From Pokkaliibacter plantistimulans (lineage in GTDB: Bacteria > Pseudomonadota > Gammaproteobacteria > Pseudomonadales > Balneatricaceae): a stretch of 59,480 nt of DNA. Of the stretch, positions 51,181-59,165 are shown piece after piece; positions within the stretch are counted from its first letter, which is position 1; each line of letters begins with the position of its first letter. The notes beneath the pieces are model-generated. The model saw only the letters and a program-made list of their open reading frames with translations, made no database searches and was not told the origin of the DNA. Location of the stretch: positions 1 through 59,480 of the forward strand of contig NZ_LAPT01000113.1 in assembly GCF_003194385.1 (NCBI RefSeq), read 5' to 3'. Both the position numbers and the translations under genes were made by a program.

Positions 51181-52062
51181 TCAGCCCAGCAGCCGCAGCC
51201 CCACAGCATAGAGCACGATCAGTATGACGCTGATGCAGGTGCCGACTGCGATGCTGCTGGCGGAGCGGCCGGTGTGCAGGTAGTGGGTTTCCAGAATGAC
51301 GATGATGGCGGCGGGGGGCAGCAGGCAGATCAGATACAGCACTCTGGCGTACTGCTGCACCCAGTCCAGCCCGGCCAGCGTACCGAGCTGGATGGCGCTC
51401 CACATCACCAGCAACAGTGCCACTACCCGCTGCAGCGTGAGCAGCACCGAGCGGGACACCTCTGCCCGACTGATTCTGGCGTGTGCCAGCCACATTCCCA
51501 GTACTCCCATCCCCAGCAGTGACATCAGCACCTTGGCGGGTTCATACAGCCACTGATCCAGCAGGCTCAGCTGAGCAGCGAACGGTGACAGCAGCAGACC
51601 GGTGATCATCGCCAGAAACGCAGGCGACAGCAGCAGGGTACGCAGGCGTTGCGGCCAGGAGGTGCTGCCCGGCGGCGCCAGTAAGGCAGCACTGACGGTA
51701 TTACCAAACAGCGAGCTGCCGACATAGGCGGCAATCATCACTGCAGCGGCATCGTTGCCAAACAGGGAGACCGCAATGGGCAGCCCCATCCAGCCGATAT
51801 TCAGATAGGAAAAGTTCAGCGCCTCGACGGCATCACGGCGCAGCAGCCAGCCAATACCCAGCATGACGGCCATGATCGCGACGATGGCCGCCATGATGAC
51901 AAAGGTGCCCTGCTGGCTGAATACCATGTTGTGTATCACCACGTAGGGAATCGCCACCCGCATCAACACGGTCGAAGCTATTTTGCGTATGTCGATACGC
52001 AGTCGGGCGAGGGTGAACCCAAGCAGGAGGTAGAGCAGGGGCAACAGCATGTTGAGCGTCAT
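51181..52062 (-). CDS. AEC-family (auxin efflux carrier-type) permease
   Basis: A 293-residue membrane protein of the AEC family with about ten segments. The start MTLNMLLPLLYLLLGFTLARLRID, the pair LMRVAIPYVVIHNMVF, FSYLNIGWMGLPIAVSLFGNDAA, and LAPPGSTSW are typical. Bacterial members move small dicarboxylates or other organic acids. ATG 52062 was chosen over the TTG at 52104. It stands alone, reading toward the antitoxin gene; no catabolic partner is near. Substrate not known. Confidence 0.87.
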   Translation of the reverse strand: MTLNMLLPLLYLLLGFTLARLRIDIRKIASTVLMRVAIPYVVIHNMVFSQQGTFVIMAAIVAIMAVMLGIGWLLRRDAVEALNFSYLNIGWMGLPIAVSLFGNDAAAVMIAAYVGSSLFGNTVSAALLAPPGSTSWPQRLRTLLLSPAFLAMITGLLLSPFAAQLSLLDQWLYEPAKVLMSLLGMGVLGMWLAHARISRAEVSRSVLLTLQRVVALLLVMWSAIQLGTLAGLDWVQQYARVLYLICLLPPAAIIVILETHYLHTGRSASSIAVGTCISVILIVLYAVGLRLLG

Positions 52063-52259
52063 GGCGGGAAACTTCGGTTCATCGGGAATGGGGAGTGGCG
52101 TCAAAGACAGGCCGTACCATAGCAGTGCGCCTGTCGGGCGTATAGCGAAGCGCCTCCACCATGCCCTGAAGAGACTGTTGCACGAGGCCGCCCCCTGTCT
52201 GGCAGAGTGGCGGGCAGAAAATGGCGGGTAGAAAGTGGTGTGCAGAGAGTGTGTGGTGG

Positions 52260-52718
52260 TTAACGTGAGCGCAGGCGCTCCACCTCGCTCTGAGCATTGC
52301 GGGCGCGGGCTGCTGCAGCCACTTCCTTGGGCACCACCGTTTTGCCGATAGGGGCGAGGGAAATGTAGGCGAGCTTCAGGTGTTGCAGGGCAAAAGGAAT
52401 ACCGATGATGGTAATGGCACAGGCAACCGCCGCCATCACATGACCAATCGCCAGCCAGATACCGGCCAGTACGAACCAGATGATATTGCCCAGCATGCCC
52501 GCTGCGCTGGTGCCGATGTCGTCGCGGCCGCTCAGCTCATCGCGGGCAATGGGTTCCTGACCAAAGGGGAAGAAGGAGAAGTTGCCCATCACCAGACAGG
52601 CCCGTCCCCAGGGGATGCCGATAATGCTGATAAAGGCCAGCAGGCCGAACAGCCACCATGCCAGTCCCATGACAATGCCGCCCAGCACAAACCAGATCAG
52701 ATTCAGTATCAAGCGCAT
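52260..52718 (-). CDS. YccF-domain inner-membrane protein
   Basis: A 152-residue YccF (DUF307)-family protein. Two repeats of the family pattern are visible: LILNLIWFVLGGIVMGLAWWLFG with IISIIGIPWGRACLVMGNFSFFPFG and, in the second, LGNIIWFVLAGIWLAIGHVMAAVACAITIIGIPFALQHLKLAYISLAPIG. Four membrane segments. The ATG 52718 has GAGG seven bases before; the longer frame to 52811 has none. The final part is charged (AARARNAQSEVERLRSR). Role unknown; often near stress or transport genes. Confidence 0.9.
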   Translation of the reverse strand: MRLILNLIWFVLGGIVMGLAWWLFGLLAFISIIGIPWGRACLVMGNFSFFPFGQEPIARDELSGRDDIGTSAAGMLGNIIWFVLAGIWLAIGHVMAAVACAITIIGIPFALQHLKLAYISLAPIGKTVVPKEVAAAARARNAQSEVERLRSR

Positions 52719-53108
52719 GTTTCGTTCCTCATTCCTTGGTTGCCTGAGAAGGTGTTCACGATCTGCTGCGCGTCCGCCACACGGTGTGGAAAAGACCTGC
52801 GGCATGCGCATTTACGAGCAGTCCACGAGGCTTCCCCGGTACTTTCGCCCTGTCCGGCGCGGGCTCGCAAGATCGTGAAAATGTGATGAGTGTGGCGGCA
52901 GGAGCGGCGTTAGTAAATGCGCCCGGTGGTTTCCATTGTTGTCAGTGCGCTGCGGTGGTGGCTCAGACCCTGAAGCGGCTGGCCTGATCGGATTTGCACG
53001 CGGCATCGTGGCGGGACAGGAAGTCTTTCTCGTCCTTGCATAGCTCAAGCATCTGCAACCGCACCTGATCAGGATGTCTGGCGGGCGGATCAGGTCGCAA
53101 GGATGGCG
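52719..53108. other. Intergenic region between yccF-type and RraB-like genes
   Basis: A 390-base divergent gap. No gene is supported; short frames lack sites and similarity. The RraB-like gene is preceded by AAGG at about 53099. Nothing distinctive was seen otherwise. Confidence 0.4.
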
Positions 53109-53459
53109 ATGACTAAGCAGCGATTTCGCGGCCCCTTCTGCCATGCTGATCAGAAGGGCGATCAGTTCAGCATCCCGCGGGATGTGGATTTTGTGTTCTA
53201 TGCCAGCGAACGGGGCAAAGCCGAAACGGTGGCACGCTTTGTACAGGACAACCGCTACGACAGTACCCTGATCACACCGACAGAAGAGGGGCGGGTACGG
53301 CTGGTGGTCACGGTGAATATGCCGACGACCCAGAGCGTACTGTGCTCGGTGTCCGCGCTGATGGCCTGTTTGTCGGCCCTGTTCGGCATTGATTACGATG
53401 GCTGGGGATGCGTGCTGCAAGCTGCGCCGGAAACCGCGCCGCTTGGCAATACTCAATAG
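53109..53459 (+). CDS. RraB-family (RNase E inhibitor B-like) protein
   Basis: A 116-residue product. The patterns DVDFVFYASERGKAETVARFV, LVVTVNMPTTQSVLCSVSALMACLSALFGIDYDGWGCVLQ, in particular the end YDGW, match the RraB/DUF1260-type fold. RraB of E. coli binds RNase E and limits RNA decay; other members have unknown partners. ATG 53109 was chosen since AAGG lies about six bases upstream; ATG 53103 lies too near. It converges with the dgcA gene. Whether it truly binds RNase E cannot be stated. Confidence 0.78.
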   Translation: MTKQRFRGPFCHADQKGDQFSIPRDVDFVFYASERGKAETVARFVQDNRYDSTLITPTEEGRVRLVVTVNMPTTQSVLCSVSALMACLSALFGIDYDGWGCVLQAAPETAPLGNTQ

Positions 53460-53520
53460 TCAGCTTGGCGTACCTGATAACTGCAACGCTCACACCTCAC
53501 ACTTCACTCCTCATCCCTTA

Positions 53521-53570
53521 CCTCCGCCCCTCCAAGCAGAGAGCCTTGCGGCTCTCCGTGGGGGCAGAGG
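53521..53570. terminator. Hairpin between convergent RraB-like and dgcA genes
   Basis: A two-level stem: GAGAGCC-TTGC-GGCTCTC (53539-53556) inside CCTCCGCCCC (53521-53530) facing a GGGGGCAGAGG stretch. There is no T run, so it may be an RNA end-protecting or weak termination structure. Confidence 0.45.
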
Positions 53571-53577
53571 CAGGCTG

Positions 53578-54564
53578 TCAGCCCCACAGTGCCCGGTCAG
53601 CCGGGTAGGCCTGACTGTCCTGATAGCGCATGGCATCAGGGCGGTCTTCACTGAGCAGCAGCGGGCCGTCGATATCGACATAGCGGGCGCCCTGAGCCAG
53701 CAGTAACGCAGGCGCCATGGCCAGCGAAGTGCCGACATTGCAGCCCACCATGATATCGAAGCCCTGTGCTCTGGCCTGCCGGGCAAGCGCCAGTGCTTCG
53801 GTGAGGCCACCGGCCTTGTCCAGCTTGATGTTGACCAGATCGTAACGCCCCACCAGCCCTGCTAAATCACGCCGATCCTGACAGGATTCATCGGCTGTCA
53901 CCGGTATCAGCCGCTCCACCTCCGCCAGCAGCTGATCCTCACCGGGAGCGAACGGCTGCTCGATCATCTCCACCCCCAGTGCGGCCAGCTGCGGCTGATA
54001 GGCCAGATACTGCGCGGCGCTCCAGCCCATATTGGCATCGATGACCAGACGGCAGCCGGGTGCGGCAGCGCGTACCGCGGCTACCCGTTCCACGTCACCG
54101 GGCTGCCCCAGCTTGAGTTTGAGCAGCGGGCGATGGGCATTGGCGGCGGCGACCGCGGCCATATGCTGCGGGGTGTGCAGCGACAGGGTAAATACCGTGG
54201 TCAGTGGTTGCGGGGCAGCTTCCAGCCCGGCCAGCTGCCACACCGGCTGCTGTGACTGTCTGGCCTGCAGATCCCACAGGGCACAGTCCACAGCATTGCG
54301 CGCACTGCCGGGTGGCAGCAGCTGTTGCAGGGCAGTGCGATCCGCACCCTGTTCCAGTGCGCTGCGCACGCTTTCCAGCTGCGCCATAACGTCGGCATAG
54401 CCGACATCATAGACATTGGTGTGTTCACACTCGCCGCGACCGCAGACGCCGTTTTCGCTGATTTCCACCACCACGACTTCACCGAAGTGCATCACCGGCA
54501 GACTGGCGATGATGAACGGCTCGTGCAGCGGCCACTGTTCAGCGCGGAAGCTGACCTTACGCAT
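53578..54564 (-). CDS. dgcA: Enolase-superfamily racemase/epimerase DgcA
   Basis: A 328-residue enolase-superfamily enzyme of the dipeptide epimerase/NAAAR type. The catalytic residues are seen: KLKLG with two Lys, IDANMGW, IEQPF, ADES and INIKLDKAGG with Lys. Such enzymes invert the alpha-carbon of dipeptides or N-acylamino acids. In marine bacteria a gene of this type next to dgcN is reported as DgcA, an N-acetyl-D-glutamate racemase in D-glutamate breakdown. It overlaps dgcN by eight bases (ATG inside the dgcN end), so they are coupled. If it is not DgcA, L-Ala-D/L-Glu epimerase is the alternative. Confidence 0.85.
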   Translation of the reverse strand: MRKVSFRAEQWPLHEPFIIASLPVMHFGEVVVVEISENGVCGRGECEHTNVYDVGYADVMAQLESVRSALEQGADRTALQQLLPPGSARNAVDCALWDLQARQSQQPVWQLAGLEAAPQPLTTVFTLSLHTPQHMAAVAAANAHRPLLKLKLGQPGDVERVAAVRAAAPGCRLVIDANMGWSAAQYLAYQPQLAALGVEMIEQPFAPGEDQLLAEVERLIPVTADESCQDRRDLAGLVGRYDLVNIKLDKAGGLTEALALARQARAQGFDIMVGCNVGTSLAMAPALLLAQGARYVDIDGPLLLSEDRPDAMRYQDSQAYPADRALWG

Positions 54565-55576
54565 CCTTCAGTACCTCGGCGACGATGCTGGCGACGCCGG
54601 TGCGGACCGGATCGACCACCGGCACGCTGAAGCGCTGTTGCACCTCGGCGATCAGCGCCAGTGCCTGTTGCTGATCATAGCGGGAGGTATTGAGTGCGAT
54701 GCCGCCAAGGCGGGCATTGGGGTTGGTACGGCGGGCCATACGCAGGTTGATGTCGATGGTCTCTTCCAGTGACGGTACGGCATAGCCTTCCATCAGATCC
54801 ATCTGCTCCCGGCCAGCTTCGTGGCAGACCACCAGCACGTCCGCCTGAGCGCCATGCAGCAGGCCGAGGCTGACCCCGGCATAGGCCGGATGCAGCAGTG
54901 AACCCTGACCTTCGATAATGTCCCAGTGCCCGGCATTGTCTGCTGCCGGTGCCAGCACTTCCACCGAGCCGGAGATAAAGTCGGCCACCACCGCATCAAC
55001 GGAAATACCGTAGCCTTCAATCAGGATGCCGGTCTGGCCGGTGGGGCGGAAGCTGGCCTCCACACCCTGCTGTTCCATCGCCCGGTGAATGGCCAGTGCG
55101 GTAAACATCTTACCGACACAACAGTCGGTGCCGACGGTCAGCAGACGCTTGCCCTGACGGGGCAGGCCGGTGCCGCATGGCAGGTTGGCCGGTGGCGTGC
55201 GCACATCATGGACTTTCTGTCCGGTACGGGCTGCGGTGGCGACGATATCGGGCACATCGGTCAGGCGCAGGTGCAGGCCACTGGCCACGTCCATACCGGC
55301 TTCCAGTGCGCGGATGCAGGTGTCGATCCAGCTGGCAGGCAGACTGTTACCAATGGGCGCCAGGCCAATGATCAGCGTTTTGGCTCCCTGCCGTGCTGCT
55401 TCTTCCACGTCCAGATCGGCAATGCCCAGATCGGCTTTGGCTTCGGGGAAGCGCAGCTGGCCAAGGCAGCGTTCGGGGCGCCAGTGCGCTACCCCTTTGG
55501 CCGTCTTGGCCATCAGCAGGTCTTCGGCATCGCCAACAAACAGCAGGTAGGGTGCTTTCAGTTCGATCAGGTTCAT
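54557..55576 (-). CDS. dgcN: DUF1611-family protein DgcN (D-glutamate N-acetyltransferase)
   Basis: A 339-residue DUF1611-family protein. The family features are the KTAKG start region (YLLFVGDAEDLLMAKTAKGVAHW), GTDCCVGKMFTALAI with a P-loop-like GKM, GQTGILIEGYG and IEGQGSLLHPAYAGVSLGLLHG. This family was reported as DgcN, a D-glutamate N-acetyltransferase that works with DgcA in a D-glutamate route. The neighbours here (DgcA, amino-acid ABC transporter genes, LysR regulator) fit that assignment. The start ATG has a weak GAGG-type site. Confidence 0.85.
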   Translation of the reverse strand: MNLIELKAPYLLFVGDAEDLLMAKTAKGVAHWRPERCLGQLRFPEAKADLGIADLDVEEAARQGAKTLIIGLAPIGNSLPASWIDTCIRALEAGMDVASGLHLRLTDVPDIVATAARTGQKVHDVRTPPANLPCGTGLPRQGKRLLTVGTDCCVGKMFTALAIHRAMEQQGVEASFRPTGQTGILIEGYGISVDAVVADFISGSVEVLAPAADNAGHWDIIEGQGSLLHPAYAGVSLGLLHGAQADVLVVCHEAGREQMDLMEGYAVPSLEETIDINLRMARRTNPNARLGGIALNTSRYDQQQALALIAEVQQRFSVPVVDPVRTGVASIVAEVLKDA

Positions 55577-55670
55577 GATGTGTCCTCGTAAGGAGCCCCA
55601 CAGCGCCGTCGGATGCGGCCCGTGCGGGGTGACTCAGTGGTTGGGAGTGGTTCAGCGCTGGGTTTGGAAC

Positions 55671-56375
55671 TCAGCTTCGTTGTCGGTGGCGACTGAGGCG
55701 GTGCTCCATGCGCCGCCACAGGGTGATAAAGGTATAGGTGATCAGCAGGTAGGCCACGGCCGCCCACAGGTAAACGCTGATATCGAAACTGCTGGCGAAC
55801 AGCCTGCGGGTCTGGCCCATCAGATCCAGCAGGGTGACCACGCTGGCAATGGCACTGGCTTTCAGCAGCAGGATGATTTCATTGCCGAGGGCGGGCCAGG
55901 CGATGCGGTAGGCATTGGGCAGAATAATGCGGCGATAGAGCAGCCGTCGGTTCATGCCAAAGGCCAGCCCGGCTTCGACTTCACCTCGTGACACGGCCAG
56001 CAGACCACCACGCAGAATTTCCATCTGATAGGCCACCGAGTTGAGGGTGAAGGCCGTCACCGCGCAGTAGAACGGATCGCGGAAGAACCACCACAGCCCC
56101 AGCTGCTGCAACTCCGGGCGGAACTGGCCGCTGCCGTAGTAGACCAGAAACAGCTGAACCAGCAGTGGCGTGCCGCGAAAGAATGACACGTAGAGGCGCA
56201 GCGGTGTCTGCAGCCAGGGGGTGCCACGGGCGCGCAGAATCGCCAGCGGCAGTGCCAGTGCAGCGGCAATCAGCACCGCCGTGGCGGTCAGCTGCAGGGT
56301 CATCGCCATACCGGTCAGCAGTCTGGCCAGCCAGGGATGCAGGGCGAGAACAGGGTCCATCAGGCTATTCATCAC
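55671..56375 (-). CDS. Amino-acid ABC transporter permease (HisM/GlnP family)
   Basis: A 234-residue inner-membrane permease with five to six segments. The polar amino-acid family mark is clear: LRLYVSFFRGTPLLVQLFLVYYG and the EAA loop EAGLAFGMNRRLLYRRIILPNAYRIAWPALGNEIILLLKASAIASVV. It would form a heteromer with the neighbouring permease (56480-57199). An ATP-binding subunit gene is not in the window. It is downstream of the binding protein and second permease and followed by dgcN, so the cargo is likely D-glutamate or a related amino acid. Confidence 0.92.
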   Translation of the reverse strand: MMNSLMDPVLALHPWLARLLTGMAMTLQLTATAVLIAAALALPLAILRARGTPWLQTPLRLYVSFFRGTPLLVQLFLVYYGSGQFRPELQQLGLWWFFRDPFYCAVTAFTLNSVAYQMEILRGGLLAVSRGEVEAGLAFGMNRRLLYRRIILPNAYRIAWPALGNEIILLLKASAIASVVTLLDLMGQTRRLFASSFDISVYLWAAVAYLLITYTFITLWRRMEHRLSRHRQRS

Positions 56376-56479
56376 GCGGCCTCTTGCTCATGGCGGTTAT
56401 GCATGGTTGCGCTTCCTGTTGTGTTCATGGCTATGCAGCCTATGCTTTGCCTGTTCATGGTTATGTCGCCTGCTTACGG

Positions 56480-57199
56480 TTACAGCGCCGGGCGGCGCAG
56501 GCCGCGAGACAGATGCTGTTCCAGACGGCCAATGGCCGCTTCCGACAGCACACACAGCAACCAGTACAGCAGGCTGACGGCCAGATAGAACAGAAAGGGC
56601 TGCTTGGTGACCCCCACGGCGACCGATGCCATACGCATCAGATCGTTGAGAGCAATCACCGACACCAGTGCCGTGTCTTTCAGCAGGTTCAGCCACAGGT
56701 TGCCCAGCCCCGGCAGCGCCAGTCGCAGCAGGGGCGGAAATTCCACCAGCCAGAAGCCCAGCCAGGGGGTAAAGCCCAGTGCCCGCGCCGCCTCGCGCTG
56801 GCCCTTGTCGAGCGCCAGCCAGGCCCCCCGCAATACCTCGGCGGCAAAGGCAGAGAACACCAGACCGAGCGCCACTACACCGGCGACGAAGGGGCTGAGT
56901 TCAACAAACCCGGCATCGGGGTTGACGTGTCTGGCCAGCTGATTGAGCAGCATGGCGGCACCGTTGTAGACCACGAACAGGGTCAGCAGCTCGGGGATGC
57001 CACGCAGGGTGGCAGTGTAAAGTTGTGCCAGCCGTTGCAGGACGGGCCTGCCACTGACCGACGCCAGGGCGATCAGCAGCCCCAGCAGCAGGCCAAGGGG
57101 CAGAGTAGTGAGAGCCAGCGACAGGGTGACGCCCAGCCCTCTGACCAGCTCGTCACCCCAGCCATGGGGCCCCCAGCTCAGGTAGCTCAACAGTTCCAT
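56480..57199 (-). CDS. Amino-acid ABC transporter permease (HisQ/GlnP family)
   Basis: A 239-residue permease. The features are YTATLRGIPELLTLFVVYNG (substrate-family mark), the EAA loop REAARALGFTPWLGFWLVEFPPLLRLALPGLGNLWLNLLKDTALVSVI, and five to six membrane segments. It lies 36 bases behind the binding-protein gene and 104 bases before the next permease, with two 18-base direct repeats (56423-56440 and 56453-56470) in that gap. It would pair with the 55671-56375 permease. Confidence 0.92.
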   Translation of the reverse strand: MELLSYLSWGPHGWGDELVRGLGVTLSLALTTLPLGLLLGLLIALASVSGRPVLQRLAQLYTATLRGIPELLTLFVVYNGAAMLLNQLARHVNPDAGFVELSPFVAGVVALGLVFSAFAAEVLRGAWLALDKGQREAARALGFTPWLGFWLVEFPPLLRLALPGLGNLWLNLLKDTALVSVIALNDLMRMASVAVGVTKQPFLFYLAVSLLYWLLCVLSEAAIGRLEQHLSRGLRRPAL

Positions 57200-57235
57200 A
57201 GAGTTCTCCGTCTGCTGCTGGCCTATGCCGGTGGC

Positions 57236-58027
57236 TTACTTGAGGGTGAGAATGTTGATGGGGAAATACTTGTCGTTGATGGTCTTGTAGGTGCCGTTGG
57301 CCACAATGGCATCCAGCGCCTGATTGAGCTGCTGGCGCAGGGCATCATCTGTCTTGCGCACGGCCATGCCGACCCCTTCACCGACATAGGTCGGGTCGGT
57401 GATCAGCTGGCCCGCCAGCGTGCAGCAGTCGCCGTCCTTGGTTTTGGTCGTCCACTCCATCATGGGCAGCAGATCACCCACCATCAGATCAAGGCGGCCG
57501 TTGACCATGTCCAGATTGGCTTCGTCCTGAGTGGGATAAAGGCGCAGCTCGGCGTCGGGATAGACCTTGGCGATATAGTCGGCCTGAGTGGTGGAGCTTT
57601 GCGCACCAATCACCTTGCCAGCCAGTGCGCTGGGGCTGAAATCGCTGATGGCATCCTCCTTGTGCGTCACGAAAGTCATCGCCGCCTTGTAATAAGGCTC
57701 GGTGAAAGACACCTGCTGCTTGCGCTGCTCGGTGATAAACATCGAAGCCAGAATGACGTCGTACTTGCCCGCCTGCAGTGCCGGGATGATGCCGTCCCAG
57801 TCCTGAGCGACAAAGCTGCAATCTGCCTGCATCTGCTGGCACAGTGCCTTGCCGATCTCCACATCAAAACCTGCCAGCTGGCCGTCCGGGGTGACGTAAT
57901 TGAAGGGTGGGTAAGCGCCTTCGGTGCCGATGCGCAGGGTGGTGGCAGCAGCGTCAAGGCTGGTCAGGGCACCGATAGTCAGGGCGGACGTCAAAAGCAG
58001 CTGTTTGAAAGCGGGGTACGACATCAT
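57236..58027 (-). CDS. Periplasmic amino-acid-binding protein (family 3), likely for D-glutamate
   Basis: A 263-residue binding protein with a signal peptide (cut near SLDAAATT). It has the family 3 pattern: LRIGTEGAYPPFNYVTPDGQLAGFDVEIGKALC, WDGIIPALQAGKYDVILASMFIT, TDPTYVGEGVGMAVRKTDDAL. The start ATG-ATG at 58027 follows AGAGGAA by six bases. It is the first gene of the operon: binding protein, permease, permease, dgcN, dgcA. Ligand by context is D-glutamate or an N-acyl amino acid; other polar amino acids are possible. Confidence 0.92.
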   Translation of the reverse strand: MMSYPAFKQLLLTSALTIGALTSLDAAATTLRIGTEGAYPPFNYVTPDGQLAGFDVEIGKALCQQMQADCSFVAQDWDGIIPALQAGKYDVILASMFITEQRKQQVSFTEPYYKAAMTFVTHKEDAISDFSPSALAGKVIGAQSSTTQADYIAKVYPDAELRLYPTQDEANLDMVNGRLDLMVGDLLPMMEWTTKTKDGDCCTLAGQLITDPTYVGEGVGMAVRKTDDALRQQLNQALDAIVANGTYKTINDKYFPINILTLK

Positions 58028-58080
58028 CGGGAGTTCCTCTGCAGTGCTGTTCAGGTACTTCCGCAGTGTGTTTTTTAATC

Positions 58081-58131
58081 ATTCATTTAACAAATGTATT
58101 GTATGTATATTATGCATAGCTCATCGCTATG
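58081..58131. promoter_or_regulatory. Candidate LysR operators in the dgc divergent region
   Basis: ATTCATTT-AAC-AAATGTAT (58081-58099) and CATAGC-TCATC-GCTATG (58115-58131) are inverted repeats in the 172-base space between the binding-protein gene and the LysR gene. Both fit the T-N11-A idea for LysR binding. The AT-rich stretch between (TATTGTATGTATATTATG) is a good promoter site. All by symmetry only. Confidence 0.5.
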
Positions 58132-58199
58132 TGTTGGGCGATAACGGGTCGCTGATGGGGCGCAGGCATACCCCATGGCCTGCTAAGGCAAGGAGAACA

Positions 58200-59165
58200 A
58201 TGTTGGCCACCACTGAACAACTGCTGCGGAACCTCGACTGGAACCTGATCCACACCTTCGTCACCATCGTCGATGAGGGCAGCATCACCGGTGCTGCACG
58301 GCGCCTGCATCTGGCGCAGCCGAGTATCAGCAATGCGCTGAAGCGGCTGGAAGAACATCTGGGGGAGCGCCTGATTGAGCGGCGTAAGGGCAGCTTTGCG
58401 CTGACCTATCAGGGGCGACGGGTGTATGAAGAATCGGCTGCCGCCTGCCGCATTCTGCAGCGCATGCTGAGCCAGTACGCTGATGAAGATCAGCAGATCA
58501 AAGGCGAGATCGACCTGCAGGTGGCCAGCCATGTGCACTGCCCGCCACTGGATGCCGCCCTCAGCCAGTTTCACCGGCTTTACCCTCAGGTGACCTACGA
58601 TATTCAGGTGGTGCCGAGTGTGGAGATCCTGCAGAACGTGGCCGAAGGGCGGGTCAGTATCGGTGTGGCGACCATGCAGAAACCTCACCCCAGCCTGGCG
58701 TATCACCTGCTGAGCCATGAGCTGATGGGCTTTTTCTGCGGCCCGACCCATCCGCTGTTTGGTCGCGACAATCTCAGCTCTGCCGATCTGCGCGGCCTCG
58801 ATTATGTGGCCTTTGAGAGCGACCAGCCCAAGGAAGGACTGCATGGTATCGCCCGGCTGCGTGCCGCCCGGGAAATCTCCGGCAACCTGATTGCGGTTTC
58901 ACCCAACGAAGAGGAGGTGCTGCGGCTGATTCTGGCAGGTGTCGGCTACGGCGCCCTGACGCTGGATACCGCCACACCGCTGCTGGCGCGTGGCCAGCTC
59001 TGGCAGCTACCGCCTTTCAGTGAACTGCCGACCATTGATATCCATCTGGTGACGTCCACCCAGACCGAGCTGGGGCGTGCCCGGCAATTGTTTGTCGAAG
59101 TGCTGAAAGAAGAGACGGAAAAGTTTGTAAGAAAGCGCTATTTTGCCGATATGCCGGAAGGGTGA
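58200..59165 (+). CDS. LysR-family regulator of the dgc operon (DgcR candidate)
   Basis: A 321-residue LysR regulator, ATG at 58200 behind AAGGAG. Helix-turn-helix: LDWNLIHTFVTIVDEGSITGAARRLHLAQPSISNALKRLEEHLGERLIER. The effector domain has PPLDAALSQFHRLYPQVTYDIQVVPSVEILQNVAEGRVSIGV, HPLFGRDNLSSADLRGLDYVAFES, and VGYGALTLDTATPLL. It is divergent from the transporter-dgcN-dgcA operon and so the natural candidate for its control. The frame extends far upstream to 57924, but only by chance. Confidence 0.92.
   Translation: MLATTEQLLRNLDWNLIHTFVTIVDEGSITGAARRLHLAQPSISNALKRLEEHLGERLIERRKGSFALTYQGRRVYEESAAACRILQRMLSQYADEDQQIKGEIDLQVASHVHCPPLDAALSQFHRLYPQVTYDIQVVPSVEILQNVAEGRVSIGVATMQKPHPSLAYHLLSHELMGFFCGPTHPLFGRDNLSSADLRGLDYVAFESDQPKEGLHGIARLRAAREISGNLIAVSPNEEEVLRLILAGVGYGALTLDTATPLLARGQLWQLPPFSELPTIDIHLVTSTQTELGRARQLFVEVLKEETEKFVRKRYFADMPEG

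Noticed and set aside
56165-58078. A 637-codon open frame on the plus strand across the amino-acid transporter genes
   Set aside because: It is antisense to two permease genes and the binding-protein gene, all with clear families. The frame arises from GC-rich codon use and has no ribosome-binding site or recognisable domain.
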